Assembly: GCA_964023275.1 (NCBI GenBank) | Contig: OZ029917.1 | Span: forward strand, 32,750,005 to 32,814,004 | Direction of reading: 5' to 3' | Length of the DNA: 64,000 nt | Source of the DNA: Norana najaformis | Lineage: Eukaryota; Annelida; Clitellata; Crassiclitellata; Hormogastridae | Shown: positions 12,701 through 26,100 of the stretch, one piece after another | Position numbering within the stretch: position 1 is the first letter of the stretch | Layout of the letters: each line of letters starts with the position of its first letter | Notes under the pieces: generated by a model | The model's database searches: none | What the model was told of the DNA's origin: nothing | The model's input: the letters and a program-made list of their open reading frames with translations, nothing else | Position numbers and translations under genes: made by a program

Positions 12701-13915
12701 GCAGGAGGAGTAGAAGAAGGAGGATGAGGAGTAGGAAGAGGAGAAGTAAGAGAAGGAGAGAAGTAAGAGGAGGAGGAGAAGGAGGAGGAGGAGGAAGAGG
12801 AAGCGGATAACTATAATGCGAAGGATAAGACGGATCAGTAGAGGAAGATTGGAAGGACAAGGAGGCGGACGTGAGAAGGCGGAGAAGTAGGAGTTTGTGG
12901 GTCTTGTAATAAGTCATGGAGGCAGCAGCGGTGCATTCGAGGTTTCGTCGTCTATGGGTTAATTAAGTCGTCTGCTGACCGACCGACCGACCGACCGACC
13001 GACCGACCGACCGACCGACCGACCGACCGACCGACCGACCGACCGAGGGAGAGGAGGCGGCGGAAGTCAGCGACGAGAGCCGCTGTCAACTTGACCGCCA
13101 GTCCGCGACCATTATCGGCGGAACTAATGACGCTCCCTGCCATCATCAAAGCTTCATCATTCCCTCGCGGTAAACATTCCTCTTCCTCGAAGTCGTTCTC
13201 CGTCCGTCTGCATGTATGGCTGTCTATCGTTGTCTGTCCGAGGCAATGTTTGTGTGGAGCAGCGGCGGAAGACATTGAACAATATTAGTGATTTAATTTG
13301 CTAGCAAAGGAGGAACGAACGAAGGAACGAGTTTGCTAAACGAGGGGAAAACGAAGAAACGAGTATACGAGAAAGAAGGGAAGAGACGGGAAATGGATGG
13401 AACAAGAGAAGGAAGTAGAACAGGAGCAAACAAGAAAAGACTGAAGGAAGAATTGGATGAAACCAAAGGATGGCAGAAGAAAAATATAAAGAAGAGGCAA
13501 AACCAAGTTAGATAACATAACATAATATAACAACATAACATCTCATGACATGACATAACATGACATAACATAATATAACACGACATAGCATGACATGACA
13601 TGACAGAATATGCATGACATAATATGACATAACATAACGAGGCTAATTAACTGCGTGGTTCAGATGACATTTCATTTGTGTTAGAATCACCGGGGAAACG
13701 AGTGAACGATGGTGGAAGAGAGAACTCGGTTCAGAAGGCAAAGGTTCGACGGAGTGAATTAGCGAAGGACGGTGGATTAAAGAGAATACGACTAAATACA
13801 GGAACATAAGCGCATGTAACGACGAAGGCAGGAAGGAATTAAATCAAAGCACAATGAAAGCTGACAGACAGGAAACAGTAATGCACGCGACGAGAGAAGA
13901 GGCATCGGAGAGAGA

Positions 13916-13968
<53 letters not shown>

Positions 13969-15817
13969 AGGGAGGGAGGGAGGGAGAGACAAAGAGAGAG
14001 ACAAAGAGGAACACCAGGTTTGACAGACTAGGAAGATTGGAGGAAACTCAGGAGAGATGCAGAGAAAAGCGGCTGTTCACTGATGTAGGTCGACTGTGGT
14101 GAAGTACAAATGATAACTCATAAAAGTTCTATTCATTTTATGTATTGAACAGGACTTGGATTTTGTTATGCCTTTGACCTCCTTTGACCTTCCTATGATT
14201 TTCTGTGATCTTTCTATAATTTCTTATGACCTTTCTATGACCTCCTATGGATTCCTATGACCTTCCTATGATCTTCCTTTGAGTGATCGGTCGACTTTTA
14301 GATAAGAAACCTAAACTTAAAATTGTGTTAAAACATATCCGAAAATTCAGCACCTACGAAAAAGAATAATTCTGTTGTCTGCATTTCCTCAAAACAGATA
14401 ACTAAATTAAAAGATTGAGAGAAGAGCTAGAGCCTTTTAGAGGTTCTTTTATGGCGCACAGTTCCATTTAGTAAACGCAATTTACAACTGCAATTACAGC
14501 TACAAATCAAGCTGCTCTTACACTTATGCATTTATTTAGCGCCTTTATACACACACACTGACAATGGTGCCCAGAGGGCCAGAGGCGCTGGTCATTTAGC
14601 CAGGCGCAGAGGGTATTGTCCTCCTTTTCAATGGCGGCCAATTCACGCTCCCGCAGAGACACCGCGGCACAAAAGCTGCAACACGTCGTTCGAGAATGTT
14701 CCTCCTTGGACCATCCACGCAAAGGAATGACGTGAAAGCCGCGAAAGTAATGGAAACTGCCGATGGGAAAGAGAAAGACAGACAGACACAAGAATACAGT
14801 GATAGAGAAAGACACACAAGGAAGAGGAGCATTTTATGGGAGAAGGATGAAGGAGGAAAGAGAATGATGGAGGAACTGATGCAGAAAAACAGAAAAGACC
14901 GAAGGCGGTGAAGGAACGAGTGGAGATTAAAAAGGACAGGAGAAAATGATGCAAGAAGAAACACACACAGGGAGAGAGAGAAAGAGAAAAGGATAGAGGG
15001 AGAAGAAGAGAGACGATGGATGGAGAAAATAGGATGGATGGAGGTAGGGAGGTAGAAATATCCGCTTAACGACTTGGGGATGAAGCGATTCTTCATCCGT
15101 CTTGCGTGACATCAGACGGCAGGTCGACAATAGATCTGTCTCTCTGTCTGTCTGTGTGTTTGTCTGTCTCTCTATCTCTATCTCTATCTTCGTCAGTCGA
15201 ATGCAGCACGACATCATCATTAGACTGACCTCGCTCGGCCTCCATCGGCCTCCTAACCACCTCTGCCTCCTCTCCCCTCTCAGTCTCCCTTTATGTAGCT
15301 CCTCCTCAGCCTCATTCCATGCCTCTCCCAGTTCTCTACGCAGTCTTCTTCATCGCTCTCTCGCGCTAAATCCTCCTTCCTTTCTTTTCAGTCTCTTTCT
15401 TTTCCTCTTTCAATCTCCAGTCTTTTCATCCTGTCACCCTCTCTCCATTCATCTTCCAGTCCATCTACACTTAGTCTCGCCTCAGCTGCTCCGCTTTAGT
15501 CTCTTACACAAGCTATCTAGTTCGTTATTACAGCGCCACGCACCCTGCTTTAGCCCATATTCTTCCTCAGTAACCCCTCCTCTATTTCCCACCACCCCCT
15601 TTTCTCCATCCACCTCAGCCCAACAAGCAAGACAAAAAAACTGGAACCCATTCAGACGGACACATGCATACATGCTGAAATTCAGGCAGACAGAAAGACA
15701 GACACACGTACAGACTCGCGGTCTACGGAATAAGACTCACGCAAACTGTCAAACTTAAGCACTCTTCGTTCATGTCTGTCTGGCTGTCTGTTTGTTTGGC
15801 ACTGTGTGTGTGGATGT

Positions 15818-15893
<76 letters not shown>

Positions 15894-17054
15894 TTCTGTA
15901 AATCGTCATAATCTGTTGTTGGGCTTCTTCAAGGAAATTAAGGGATTTCGCGTCAGCGCCGAAGAACCACAGAAACACACGACGAATAAACTGTGCACGA
16001 ACTACTGATCATAATGACGACGATATGACAATGAAATGACATTGATATGACTATGGTAATGACGATGATATGACGATGATCATGACGAATATATGATGAT
16101 CATGACAATAAAGATAATATAACGATGATAATTGCGACGATAATGACAATGATATGACAAATGATCATAAGGATGATATAACCATGATAATAATGATGAT
16201 ATAATGATGACAATGACGATGATATGACGATAATGATGATGGCGATGATGATAACGTCAGCGACGATGGTGACGACAACGACAGCGACTAACGGCTACTA
16301 CAAAAATGATGATGACAGCGACGATGACGGCTATCAAATGCAAGTGAAATTTGATAACATGCTCTGACGAAGCTCAGAAATAGCACACACACCAGGGCAA
16401 AACAGAAAACACTATGAACGATAGACAGACTGAATGAGGTAGGCCTAATTTTCCAGTTTAGAGCGAAAGATAGTCTCGGCAAGAGAGTCGCGGTCACGAG
16501 GAAGCAGAGAGTTCTAGATAGTGGCACCACCAGCAACTCTGTATGAGGAAGCGCAGTCCAAAGACAAGACGTGTACCAAGAAGAGCAACTTTCCAGAAGA
16601 TGGCCATCGATTGAGGAGGACTGCCCTTTAATTGAGCTGCAGAGAATAACCAGGAAGATAGGAAGGTTGGCAGATGACCTGTACATGCTTTGTTCATGAA
16701 AACTGCCAACTTGAAGCAGCTGTGCTCAGATACAGAAAGCCACTTTTAAGACCAAAGACTAGGTAACAGAGTCAAATAGAAAGTCGTGTAACCTGGTGCA
16801 TGGCTGTTGTTAGCGGGAGCTGCGAATGAATAACATGGACCCAGAACTGAACGTTGAAAGACACAAACAGCACAACAGTGATGGATGACTTGAAAAACCC
16901 AGAGTGTGGACATAGGTCTAGTGAGTACGATTAGCCAGGTAGGAGAAAAACCAGTCGAGGATTGTACTAGAAATTCCAAAAGACTGTTCCAAGCCTGATT
17001 GAGATAAAGTGAGCTACCGCTGATACTCCTATGCTACTACTACTGCTGCTGCTG

Positions 17055-17121
<67 letters not shown>

Positions 17122-20100
17122 CATAGTGGGGCACGGTAGCTGATTGGTTAGAGCGCTCTGCTTGTAGAGCGGATAGTACGGGTTCGAGCCTCCTCTGAGA
17201 CGGTTACTGTGTAGGGACCTTGACCAAGTCCTTCACTCACAATTGCTCGGCGCCATCGATTGACACTTGTCATTAAATAGTGTCGTTCAATAAATGCCGA
17301 AATAATAACGATAACAAAGATTTTAGAGTACACTAAGATTTAGCATTCCCTATCTTTCCTGTGTAAATCGCGCGCGCGTGTGTGTGTGTGTTGGGCAACA
17401 AAGCAGCCTAGCGGAAGGTATGGCAAAGGTTAGGATCAGTTGATACAGCCACGCTCATTGGACTCCTTTAAATAATACGACCTCGCTGATTGGGCCCACA
17501 ACTTTGTCGATTGCAGCGGTCATTTACACGGTAAGGGCCTTGGAACTTATGATGCACCGAGTGTCATATCTTGTGTACTCTAATATCTTTGCTATTGCTA
17601 CAATAACAATTTTGATGTTGACGACGAATGTGAGGGTTGGTATAATTTCAGAAGAAAATCGCCGAATGGTATCTTCGTGAGAAAAATTGCACAGACAAAG
17701 CAGGTTCCTAATTAGGCTGACTTCAAATGGACGTTTGCGCCTTTTATCACTCCGAACGATTTCTTAAGACAAATAGGGCTACTTGGAATCTATGAACAGT
17801 TTCGCTGCTCAGTCGATGCCTTTTCTCCTTGTTCTGTCTCTTCCAGTGTCTGCCTGCGTGTCCTTATTCTGTCTGTGCTGCTGTCTGTCTGTTCGTCGTT
17901 GACTCGTCTTCTCGGCGCCTGAGGCTTACATGCATGGAGCTGTTTCAGTCTTAATGTTTCTTCCATTGTCTCTGCTCTCTGTCTTTTGTTCTCGTTATTC
18001 TTGTTGTTGTTCTTGTCTTCTCAAGGTTAGCTTAAGGCTTAAGGAACTTCGTTTCTTCTTCTTCTTCTTCTTCTTCTTCTTCTTCTTCTTCTTCTTCTTC
18101 TTCTTCTTCTTCTTCTTCTTCTTCTTCTTCTTCTTCTCCTCCTCCTCCTCCTCCTCCTCCGTCTTCTCCTCTTGCTCCTTCTTCTTCCCCTCCTTCTTCG
18201 TATCTTTGCCTCTGTTCCTGTCCCTTTCTGTTAAGTGTGTGTCTTTTTACAAGAATCCCTCAGTTGCCGACACTGTCTGTGTCTCAGTGTTTGTCTGCGT
18301 GTCTGTCACTGCCTGTCTGCCTGCCTTCACTGACTCCCTCCTCACCCTCATCAACAGCGCGCGGCCAAAATAATCCCCGAGTTATACGAAGGCGCTGCTT
18401 TTAGTGTAGCTCTACGCTGCATCGCTCCCTCCACCCACTCGGATCCTCGTAATTGATCAACGACCCAATCAGTTCCACCCTCGCAGTTCCACCCCAACCT
18501 CCACTCAATCTCCTCCAAACACAGACCCCAGACCAGACTATTACCCCTCAACCAACGTATCTCGTGATCCTCGGCTCTTCCTTCTCCTCATCCTCTTACT
18601 TCTAATCCTCCTCATTCTCGTACTCCCTCTGTTCTTTCTGCTCCTTTATTGCTCTTTGTCTTCCTCTTGCCTTCCTCGTCCTTCTTCGATTCATCCTCCT
18701 TTTATTTCTTTTCCTCATCTTCTTCCTCCTTTTTCTTCTGTTCCTCTACCTCCTTCTCTTCCTCCTTCTACTCTTATTGCTCCATTCGTTTCTTCGTCTG
18801 TCCTGGTGTCTTCCTCATCCTTCCTCGCTTCTTCGTGTCTCTTCCTCCGTCTTATAATTACCTGTCGGTGGCGGATGTGAAGTGAAGTAAGAAAGAACGA
18901 AATCAATTATCATTAGACGGACAACGTGAACAGAAAATCGTTATTTCGACCGGATTAGTTGCGTGCGCTGTGTATGTGTCTGCGCGTGTGTGTGTCTGCC
19001 TGAGCATCCTTACAGAGACAGATGACTGCTTCTGTGTCTGCCTGCATGCATGCGTGCGTCTGTGTGCACGTGGCGCCTGCTAAGCTGCAGGTGCTCGGCT
19101 GAGGACGCGTCGTACAAGTAATGGCCGAAGACAAGTGGCTGTATTGTTTTCGCTGAGCGCATCTTGTACAGGGCGCACATAGGTGGAGGATGGATGGACG
19201 GACGGACGGAGGAGTTCAGGGATGGATGGAGGAGGGCAGGACCTGGCTGCAGAGACGGGAAGGAACACGGCTTGTCATATGGGCAGCGATGAGTGAGAAT
19301 TGCGGTGTACATGGACGCAATCACTAGAATGGCCACTCGAGAACACAGCAGAGACGTCGTGGCTGATCATCGCCCAGACATCTGTAGCCCATTCTATTTA
19401 TTACTCATTTCTACATCATGATTATGCATGACTGACCACCGTACACACGAGGACGAGCATAGGTGCACAATGAAGGACGTCGGCACATAGAGGGACGAGG
19501 GCACCGGACTCGAAACCCTGAGGGGTAGAGCTGCTTCTGTCGCCCCACTTTTGATTTAATCTATATTTCCGTTTATCTGTGCATGAACTAGGGTTTTGCT
19601 AACAGGGGCGGTTTTAACATCGGTGTAATCGGTGTAAACGCTGAGGCCTCAACGGAGCAAAATACAATGGGCCCTTTAACACCTTGGTTCCACCACGTGA
19701 GACCAAAGTCTAGGCGGGCCCCTAGGAGAGCTTACACCGAGATGTTAAAAACCATAAAGCGCCTCTGTTTGCTGAGGCTTTGAGGCCTGCGGTCATCCAG
19801 TCAAGACTAATTATTAAAATTTTTGATGAGAATTGTGAAGCTGTGGCTCAATAAACGGTAGAGAACAAAAATCAATGTCATCACAAAATTTGACTTCCAA
19901 TAAACTCTCGAAAACTGAAAAAGTATCAGACATGGTTTGTTGTTCTTATTACAAATCTGTGGATCCACCCTGGAAGTCCATAGAACCCATACGTTGGCCT
20001 CCCACCCCGAAAGCCAAGCAGACACTCTTGTGCACAGTACAGCCTATAAGCAGCGGCAGACACAGATCGACGGATGGGCGAATCACAAGCCAGATAAATC

Positions 20101-23100
20101 GGGACACTCACAAATTTTACCACTTTCACAAATTTTGTCACAATTTTAAATGTCTACATCGAATGAACACGTAAATACATACTACACACATACTTGAATT
20201 TCTTGCGTTCGTGATAAGCGATTAACGTGACAGATGTCAAACTTGAATCAGAGTTGAATCAACTTGATCCAGTATTTGTATTTGCCACTTCACTGCCAGA
20301 CGCTCTCTCAATCTGTCATATTCCGAAACCGTAACGAAAGTAATTTAAATCCTGTATTCGCATCATATTGCACTTCTGAGAGGTCCTTAAAATGTGCTAT
20401 ACAAAAGTCCAGACACATTCATACCTTGCCTTTTCTTAAGCACTGACCTGGTGGTAAGCTATGACCCAACTGTGCATTTGCGATCCCAGGTTTGGTCAAC
20501 TGCTGGCGACAATTATCATAGCCTTCGAGCTTCACAGAAAACTTGCAGAATTTCCCAATGCATTACACGCACTAAACATTTCTTGGCAACAATCGCAATC
20601 CAACGCCTGATATCCTGCAACTTAAAGCTCAACTTAATGCTTTGTTATCCAACTGATCGAGTCTGTCAGTAGGTTTCGCATGAAGAGCTGCACAAATACT
20701 CCGTTACTTCGTGGTTCCTCTGCTCAGTCTGCAAATCTTTCTTCTGCACAAACGACCACAGAATCCCGAGAAGTGGTGCCTGTCAGCCTTGTCTTCCCGC
20801 TGAGCTCAATCGTTCCGGGAAGAGAAGTCATAACAGAGGAAGTAAGCGACCACGCAACACTCATTCACATGAGGTTTCAGCCAGAGTTAAAACACGACAC
20901 CATGTAATAAGTGAGCTGCACAAAACACCTCATACATAGGAAGCCTTCACACACAGATGACGTGACAAAAGGGATTATACAACGCACACGACCCCTATTC
21001 CAATCTTTAGATCCAAGTGCATTTATTTGCGTCAGTACAGTTTCCAATGCTCAGCTGCCTCATAACTGCTCATCACCGTATTTGCAACCATTTTAATTCT
21101 TGTTGAGGTTGCAAGTTTTTTTAATCATAACGGCCTAAATATAACTGAGTTGAAATCAAGTCTTTCTTTTCGATGGCACTGTGCAGACTACTAAGGCATT
21201 TGCCCTTCGCCTATGGTTCCAATGTGTTATGTGAAAGTGGTAATTCGTTCTTCGCCGAAAGATCCTTCAACCTCAAATACCAGGCCCCTGAGAGTGAGAT
21301 TATTTTTCGATAAGGCATGTAATGAGTAGGCCTAAGTAGTTGACAAACTAATTACTATCGTAATCGTAATCGTAAACTTGAGATTTCTACAACACTCAAC
21401 GAAAGCTAAATCGCGGGAACCAACTTATTCACAGACGCTCAGTCAAAACAGAATCGATAGGCAAGAGAGTTCGGTTCCAGGTCAAGATCCAAGAGTCAGG
21501 CAGGCAGTCAGACGGCTACGGTGAGTGGTGTTTGGAATTGGATCTGCAGGATCGATAAAGGGAAGAAGAGGAATCAGGATATGATCTGCGGAAGAGGAGT
21601 GTTTTCAGTTTTGTTTGGAAAACCTGCGACTAAGAGTCGTTCTATATTCAAACTGGAGAAGTCTCCACCTCGTACGTTTCCTCCTGTCAGATAATTAAGT
21701 CTTTTGCGTCATTACTCTGAACATCTTCCAGAAAATATCCACCTGCATTTGCAGCGCCAATCTCGATCGAGAATTATTGTGAAAAGAAACAGTAGGCTAA
21801 ATCAATCATTGAACCTCTAGCATGATGTAAAATTTGAGGCACAGTACTCCAATTTGTGGATCTGTCATGGTATTTATGTAATGGTCTTCTTTTTACAAAT
21901 CTGTCTCCATTTTAGTAGGGATGAATCGGTATCGGTTTTCAAAATCGGAATCGGTTTTTCAAATCGGAATCGGTTTTCGTTCTTTTCTCAGTTTGTTCAA
22001 AGTCGATTCGATTTCAGTTTTTCTAAGCATTGCAATATCAGTATCGGTTTTCGGTTTTTATGTTCTTTATGCTTCAAGTTTACAATTCGACTGCTGGTGT
22101 GTGCTGTACACTTTGCAGCTGTATAGTGTACAGTGCTGTTTCACTGTGATAAAACTGTGTTAAAAATTAAGTTGTATTTTATGTGTTCAACTTGGATATC
22201 GGTTCTTAGAATGTCTGTAGTCCTGTGTACGACGCCTCATAAAGAATGAAGCAACTGCTTCATTAGTGTCATCTTTTACATTTCAATAAGTTACGATATG
22301 GATGTCCAGTATTTGCAAAACAAGTCCTTGGTTTATTCGTCGTCTGGTAAATCTTGCAATAGTAATGTAATGTAATAGTAATGGTAATGTAAAATAATTG
22401 AGCATAAAAGTCCGCGATTCAAGTGAACAGCGACACAACCTCAGCTACAATTACATATAACACTTTTGAGATTTATTCTAGAATGGAGATGACAGGCTAC
22501 TATTAGTTTTCAGAGGCTGCACAAATATATTTATCAACAAACCAAAACTTTCAACAAGTCTAAGAATGTTCAGTGAAAGAAAAATAATATTTATGAGGAA
22601 ACTAATACTTAATAGTTGCATTCTGTGAATACCAGTCTTTCGACTTTGGCGGTGTTTCATTCGGTTTTCAGTATTTTTGGTTTTCCGGATACCGACTTCG
22701 GTTTCAGTGTCGGTTTTCTGAATATAACTATATCACTGCAGAATCGGTTTAATGGACCTAACACTACTTCCTAGTGGAAAGGTTTCTTTCTTTCTTTCAT
22801 TCATCATTTTCTGTGCTTGAAGAATTTTCTAAAACTGAAACATATGTTTCGTGCTTATGAAACTATCTTCTTACTGGAACCGTCTGTGTTTGCGGAACTG
22901 TATTTGTTATTTGAGGAACTGTAGCGTGAATGCATTATAGGGAGTGGCTTAATGACAGACTCTAAATAGTTGTAGGTCTACAGACTACGGAAACGAATAG
23001 GTTGCACTTCGGGATTAGACATTTTGTGTCATGCGCTACTTGATTTAGTAATAAACCAGTTATAACTCCACAGATTCATGGAACTTGCAGTCTATTAAAA

Positions 23101-26100
23101 AAATTACATTTAAACTATGCGAACAGATATTATAGTCCTTTTATGGAGCTGTCTTCTTTTTATGGAACTCTCTTTTAGCTGTAGAACTATCTCTGTGTTT
23201 CTAAAATTGTCTTCCTAGTCATTATAGTCTTAGCTGTTTATCATCATATTCATCATCATCGTTATCAGCATCTCAGCCGGATTAATGACCAGGGGGCAGT
23301 TAAGCACGTGTCTCATCTTTCTCTCATTATTTCTGCGATCCTGAGAAATACTGATGAGCCGTTGCCAAGACAACCGCAGTGAAGCCGTACATCTCTTCTC
23401 CTTCGGTTGCTGCGTCTGCGTCGTTCGGTTGGGTGGTCGACGTCGTTGTGTGCGACCGATTGGCTTCGTCGTCCGTCCGTCCGTCCGTCAACTGCATTTC
23501 CCTGGAGATAAGGTGTCACTACCATCAGGTGGCCGCCGTGTTTGGAGAGTCGTCATCCGACCGTATGCCGCCTAAAAGCCAATCGGATGGAACATACGGA
23601 AGGACTACCTCACCCTCCACAGCGGCCACCGAGGACGTTGGCAGACGCAGCCAGACAGGCAGACAGACAGAGAGCAGAAGAGAGAAGATGGCGGAGAGAC
23701 AAAGGCATACGCAGCCTCACAGGCAGGCACGCGCAGGGAACGGGAGAGAGAAGATGGCGGAGAGAAAGAAGCAGACAAAATGAGAGAAAGCCAGAGGGGC
23801 AGATTGATATGCGGATACGTGGCAGACAGGAAGGAACCCAGAGAACCTGGCAGCGACAAATAGATAGCCTCACTGCAGCAGAGAGAGAGAGAGAGAGAGA
23901 GTAAGAGAAGGTGGCGATAAGAAAGAGAGGCAGACAGAGGGGGAGAGAACAGAGCAAGACATAGCTATACAGAGAGGTGGGTGGGGTGAACATACGGAAA
24001 GAAGATGCGTTGTGCAAAGTCAAGCGACACCAAAAGACAAACAGAGCAGTGAATGCCACCAACGATCGACTGAGCGAAATGACGAAATGCCATGTGAACG
24101 GTGAGAGGCTGATTCATCTGTGAAGACCTCACTGAAGGGCAATGGAACTTAGCATTGACTGACGACAGCAGAGAGATTATTGAACATACAGAATCTTATA
24201 AAGGCAAAAAGATTCATTTTGGAAAATTTATTTAAATTATTGAATATGCATGAAGGTAAAGAGGTTAAAGTTGAAAAATTCATTTAAATTCTATCATGCT
24301 GCTAGATGTAAAGGAGAAGTAACTAATGACGAAAGACGATGAGACAGAATTTGACCCCTGATACTCATAGATGATGCAATCAGTTAGCCTCATTGGAACA
24401 TTGATTCCTCATGATAATAACAAAAAGACTTTTAAATTATAAAATGACTTAGTTATTTGGTTAGTTAGCCAGCTACTTAGGCACGTAATATCTGGACACT
24501 TAATATAGCGCCAGTCTAGTAGCTCACACAGTGTGATTAATGTTTCAATTCGAAAACAAAGCTCCACAGTAGACATTGTTATTAGTTAATCGTCATCATG
24601 AATGCAATTCAATAATTCTCATCAAAGTGCAGAAAGTCAGACTTTTTTGCTCATTTTATTAGGCCTGTGAAATGTAGCACTAAATGGCGGACTCTGTGAA
24701 ACTGACAAATATTGTATGGTCTCTATGGTTTACACACTTCATATGTTGGAGACACCATGTGTCCTTTCTACAGTAGCTCACTGAGTCTTTCAATATCACA
24801 AAATAGCCAATATATTATGTCTATCATCATCGTCATCTATATGACGAGATGGCTGACTTTTTTAACTTCCTCTGAGGCAGCTGACCAAACATACATTGCC
24901 TTCAGGGTTCAAATCCCGGGTACCTCATTTGAATTGACAATTGGACAATATAATATATTGTTGAACATTGTAAATCATAAGAATAGGCTCTCCGGTTGTT
25001 GAATTGCTGTTTGGGCATCAACCGAAGGAACCTCACATCTCCAACGACCACCTTCTTAACTTACTTTACCTCAGCCTACGTTGGCTTCTTGTGGGCAACG
25101 ATGATTGCGTTTTATATCGATGGAAAATGTGAGCATGAACGCTTCGCATCCTTTCATCGTTTGATGTGAATGCGTCTGTTTATCTTCAGGCAACGAACAT
25201 CGTCAAGCAGACTCCGCAGGTGTCTCGCGCCAAGAGAGGACAGGTGCTCGGGCAGAGAGGCGGCTTCCGAGGATGCACCATCTGGTTCACGGGTCAGTAG
25301 ATCATCAGCCAGTCAAACAATCAACCAGTCAAACAATCAACCAGTCAAACAATCAATCAGTCAAACAATCAACCAGTCAAACAATCAATGACTGTTGATG
25401 TATAGGCTTATCTGAATACATTAAACAGTTTGCATTTTCAGCTTACATGTTGTCAATTTTCTCAAGCTCAGAATGCTAAATAAGTGACAATGCTTTGCTG
25501 TTGGATGTACTAGCTTACAATCTTATTACGTTAAAAGCTTTTACAACATCACGGTTTGTTTTGTATATATTACAATATGAAAACGAATATGAAAAGCTCA
25601 AGTGCAAATACTAAGATACCAAGTACTTATGTACTAGTACCAACCTTTAAGTAACCACAAAATATTGTACCACTGTAATACCGTGCACCAAAGAAAGCAG
25701 CGGTTTAAATGTGTATAGCATAGCACATACTGTATAAGCACAGACTAACAACTTTCTTCACTGACGCAGAGAGGTGTCTCGAAAGATAACAGAATATTCG
25801 TAAAATTAAATAACGGGCCTGGGAATAACTGTTCAAATCTTACATTATATATATATATCTTATATATCTTTATATATATATATCTTATTATATATATATA
25901 TCTTATATATATCTTTATATACTCCAATCTCTCTATGCTTTTCTATGTCTCTTTTGTACTGTCTCCTTCTCTTTACGCCTCATTCTGCCTCTGGCTGTCT
26001 GTGATGTTTTGCTGATGAGGCTGCTATGGCGGTGATATCAGCAGCAACATCTTCATTGAAGGAGCATCTTCCCTGTTCTCTGCCTGACTGGTGATCAGGC

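Noticed and set aside
14596..15758. Several ORFs of 100-218 codons on both strands
   Set aside because: Pyrimidine/purine-biased low complexity, rich in Ser, Leu and Pro, no recognisable domain, no splice context.
17930..18373. 147-codon ORF with poly-Phe/poly-Ser
   Set aside because: Translation of the (CTT)n(CCT)n microsatellite.
23354..23904. GC-rich ORF cluster as a possible alternative first exon of PAPSS
   Set aside because: No ATG followed by a phase-0 GT donor with a PAPSS-like end was found; the 5585 exon fits better.
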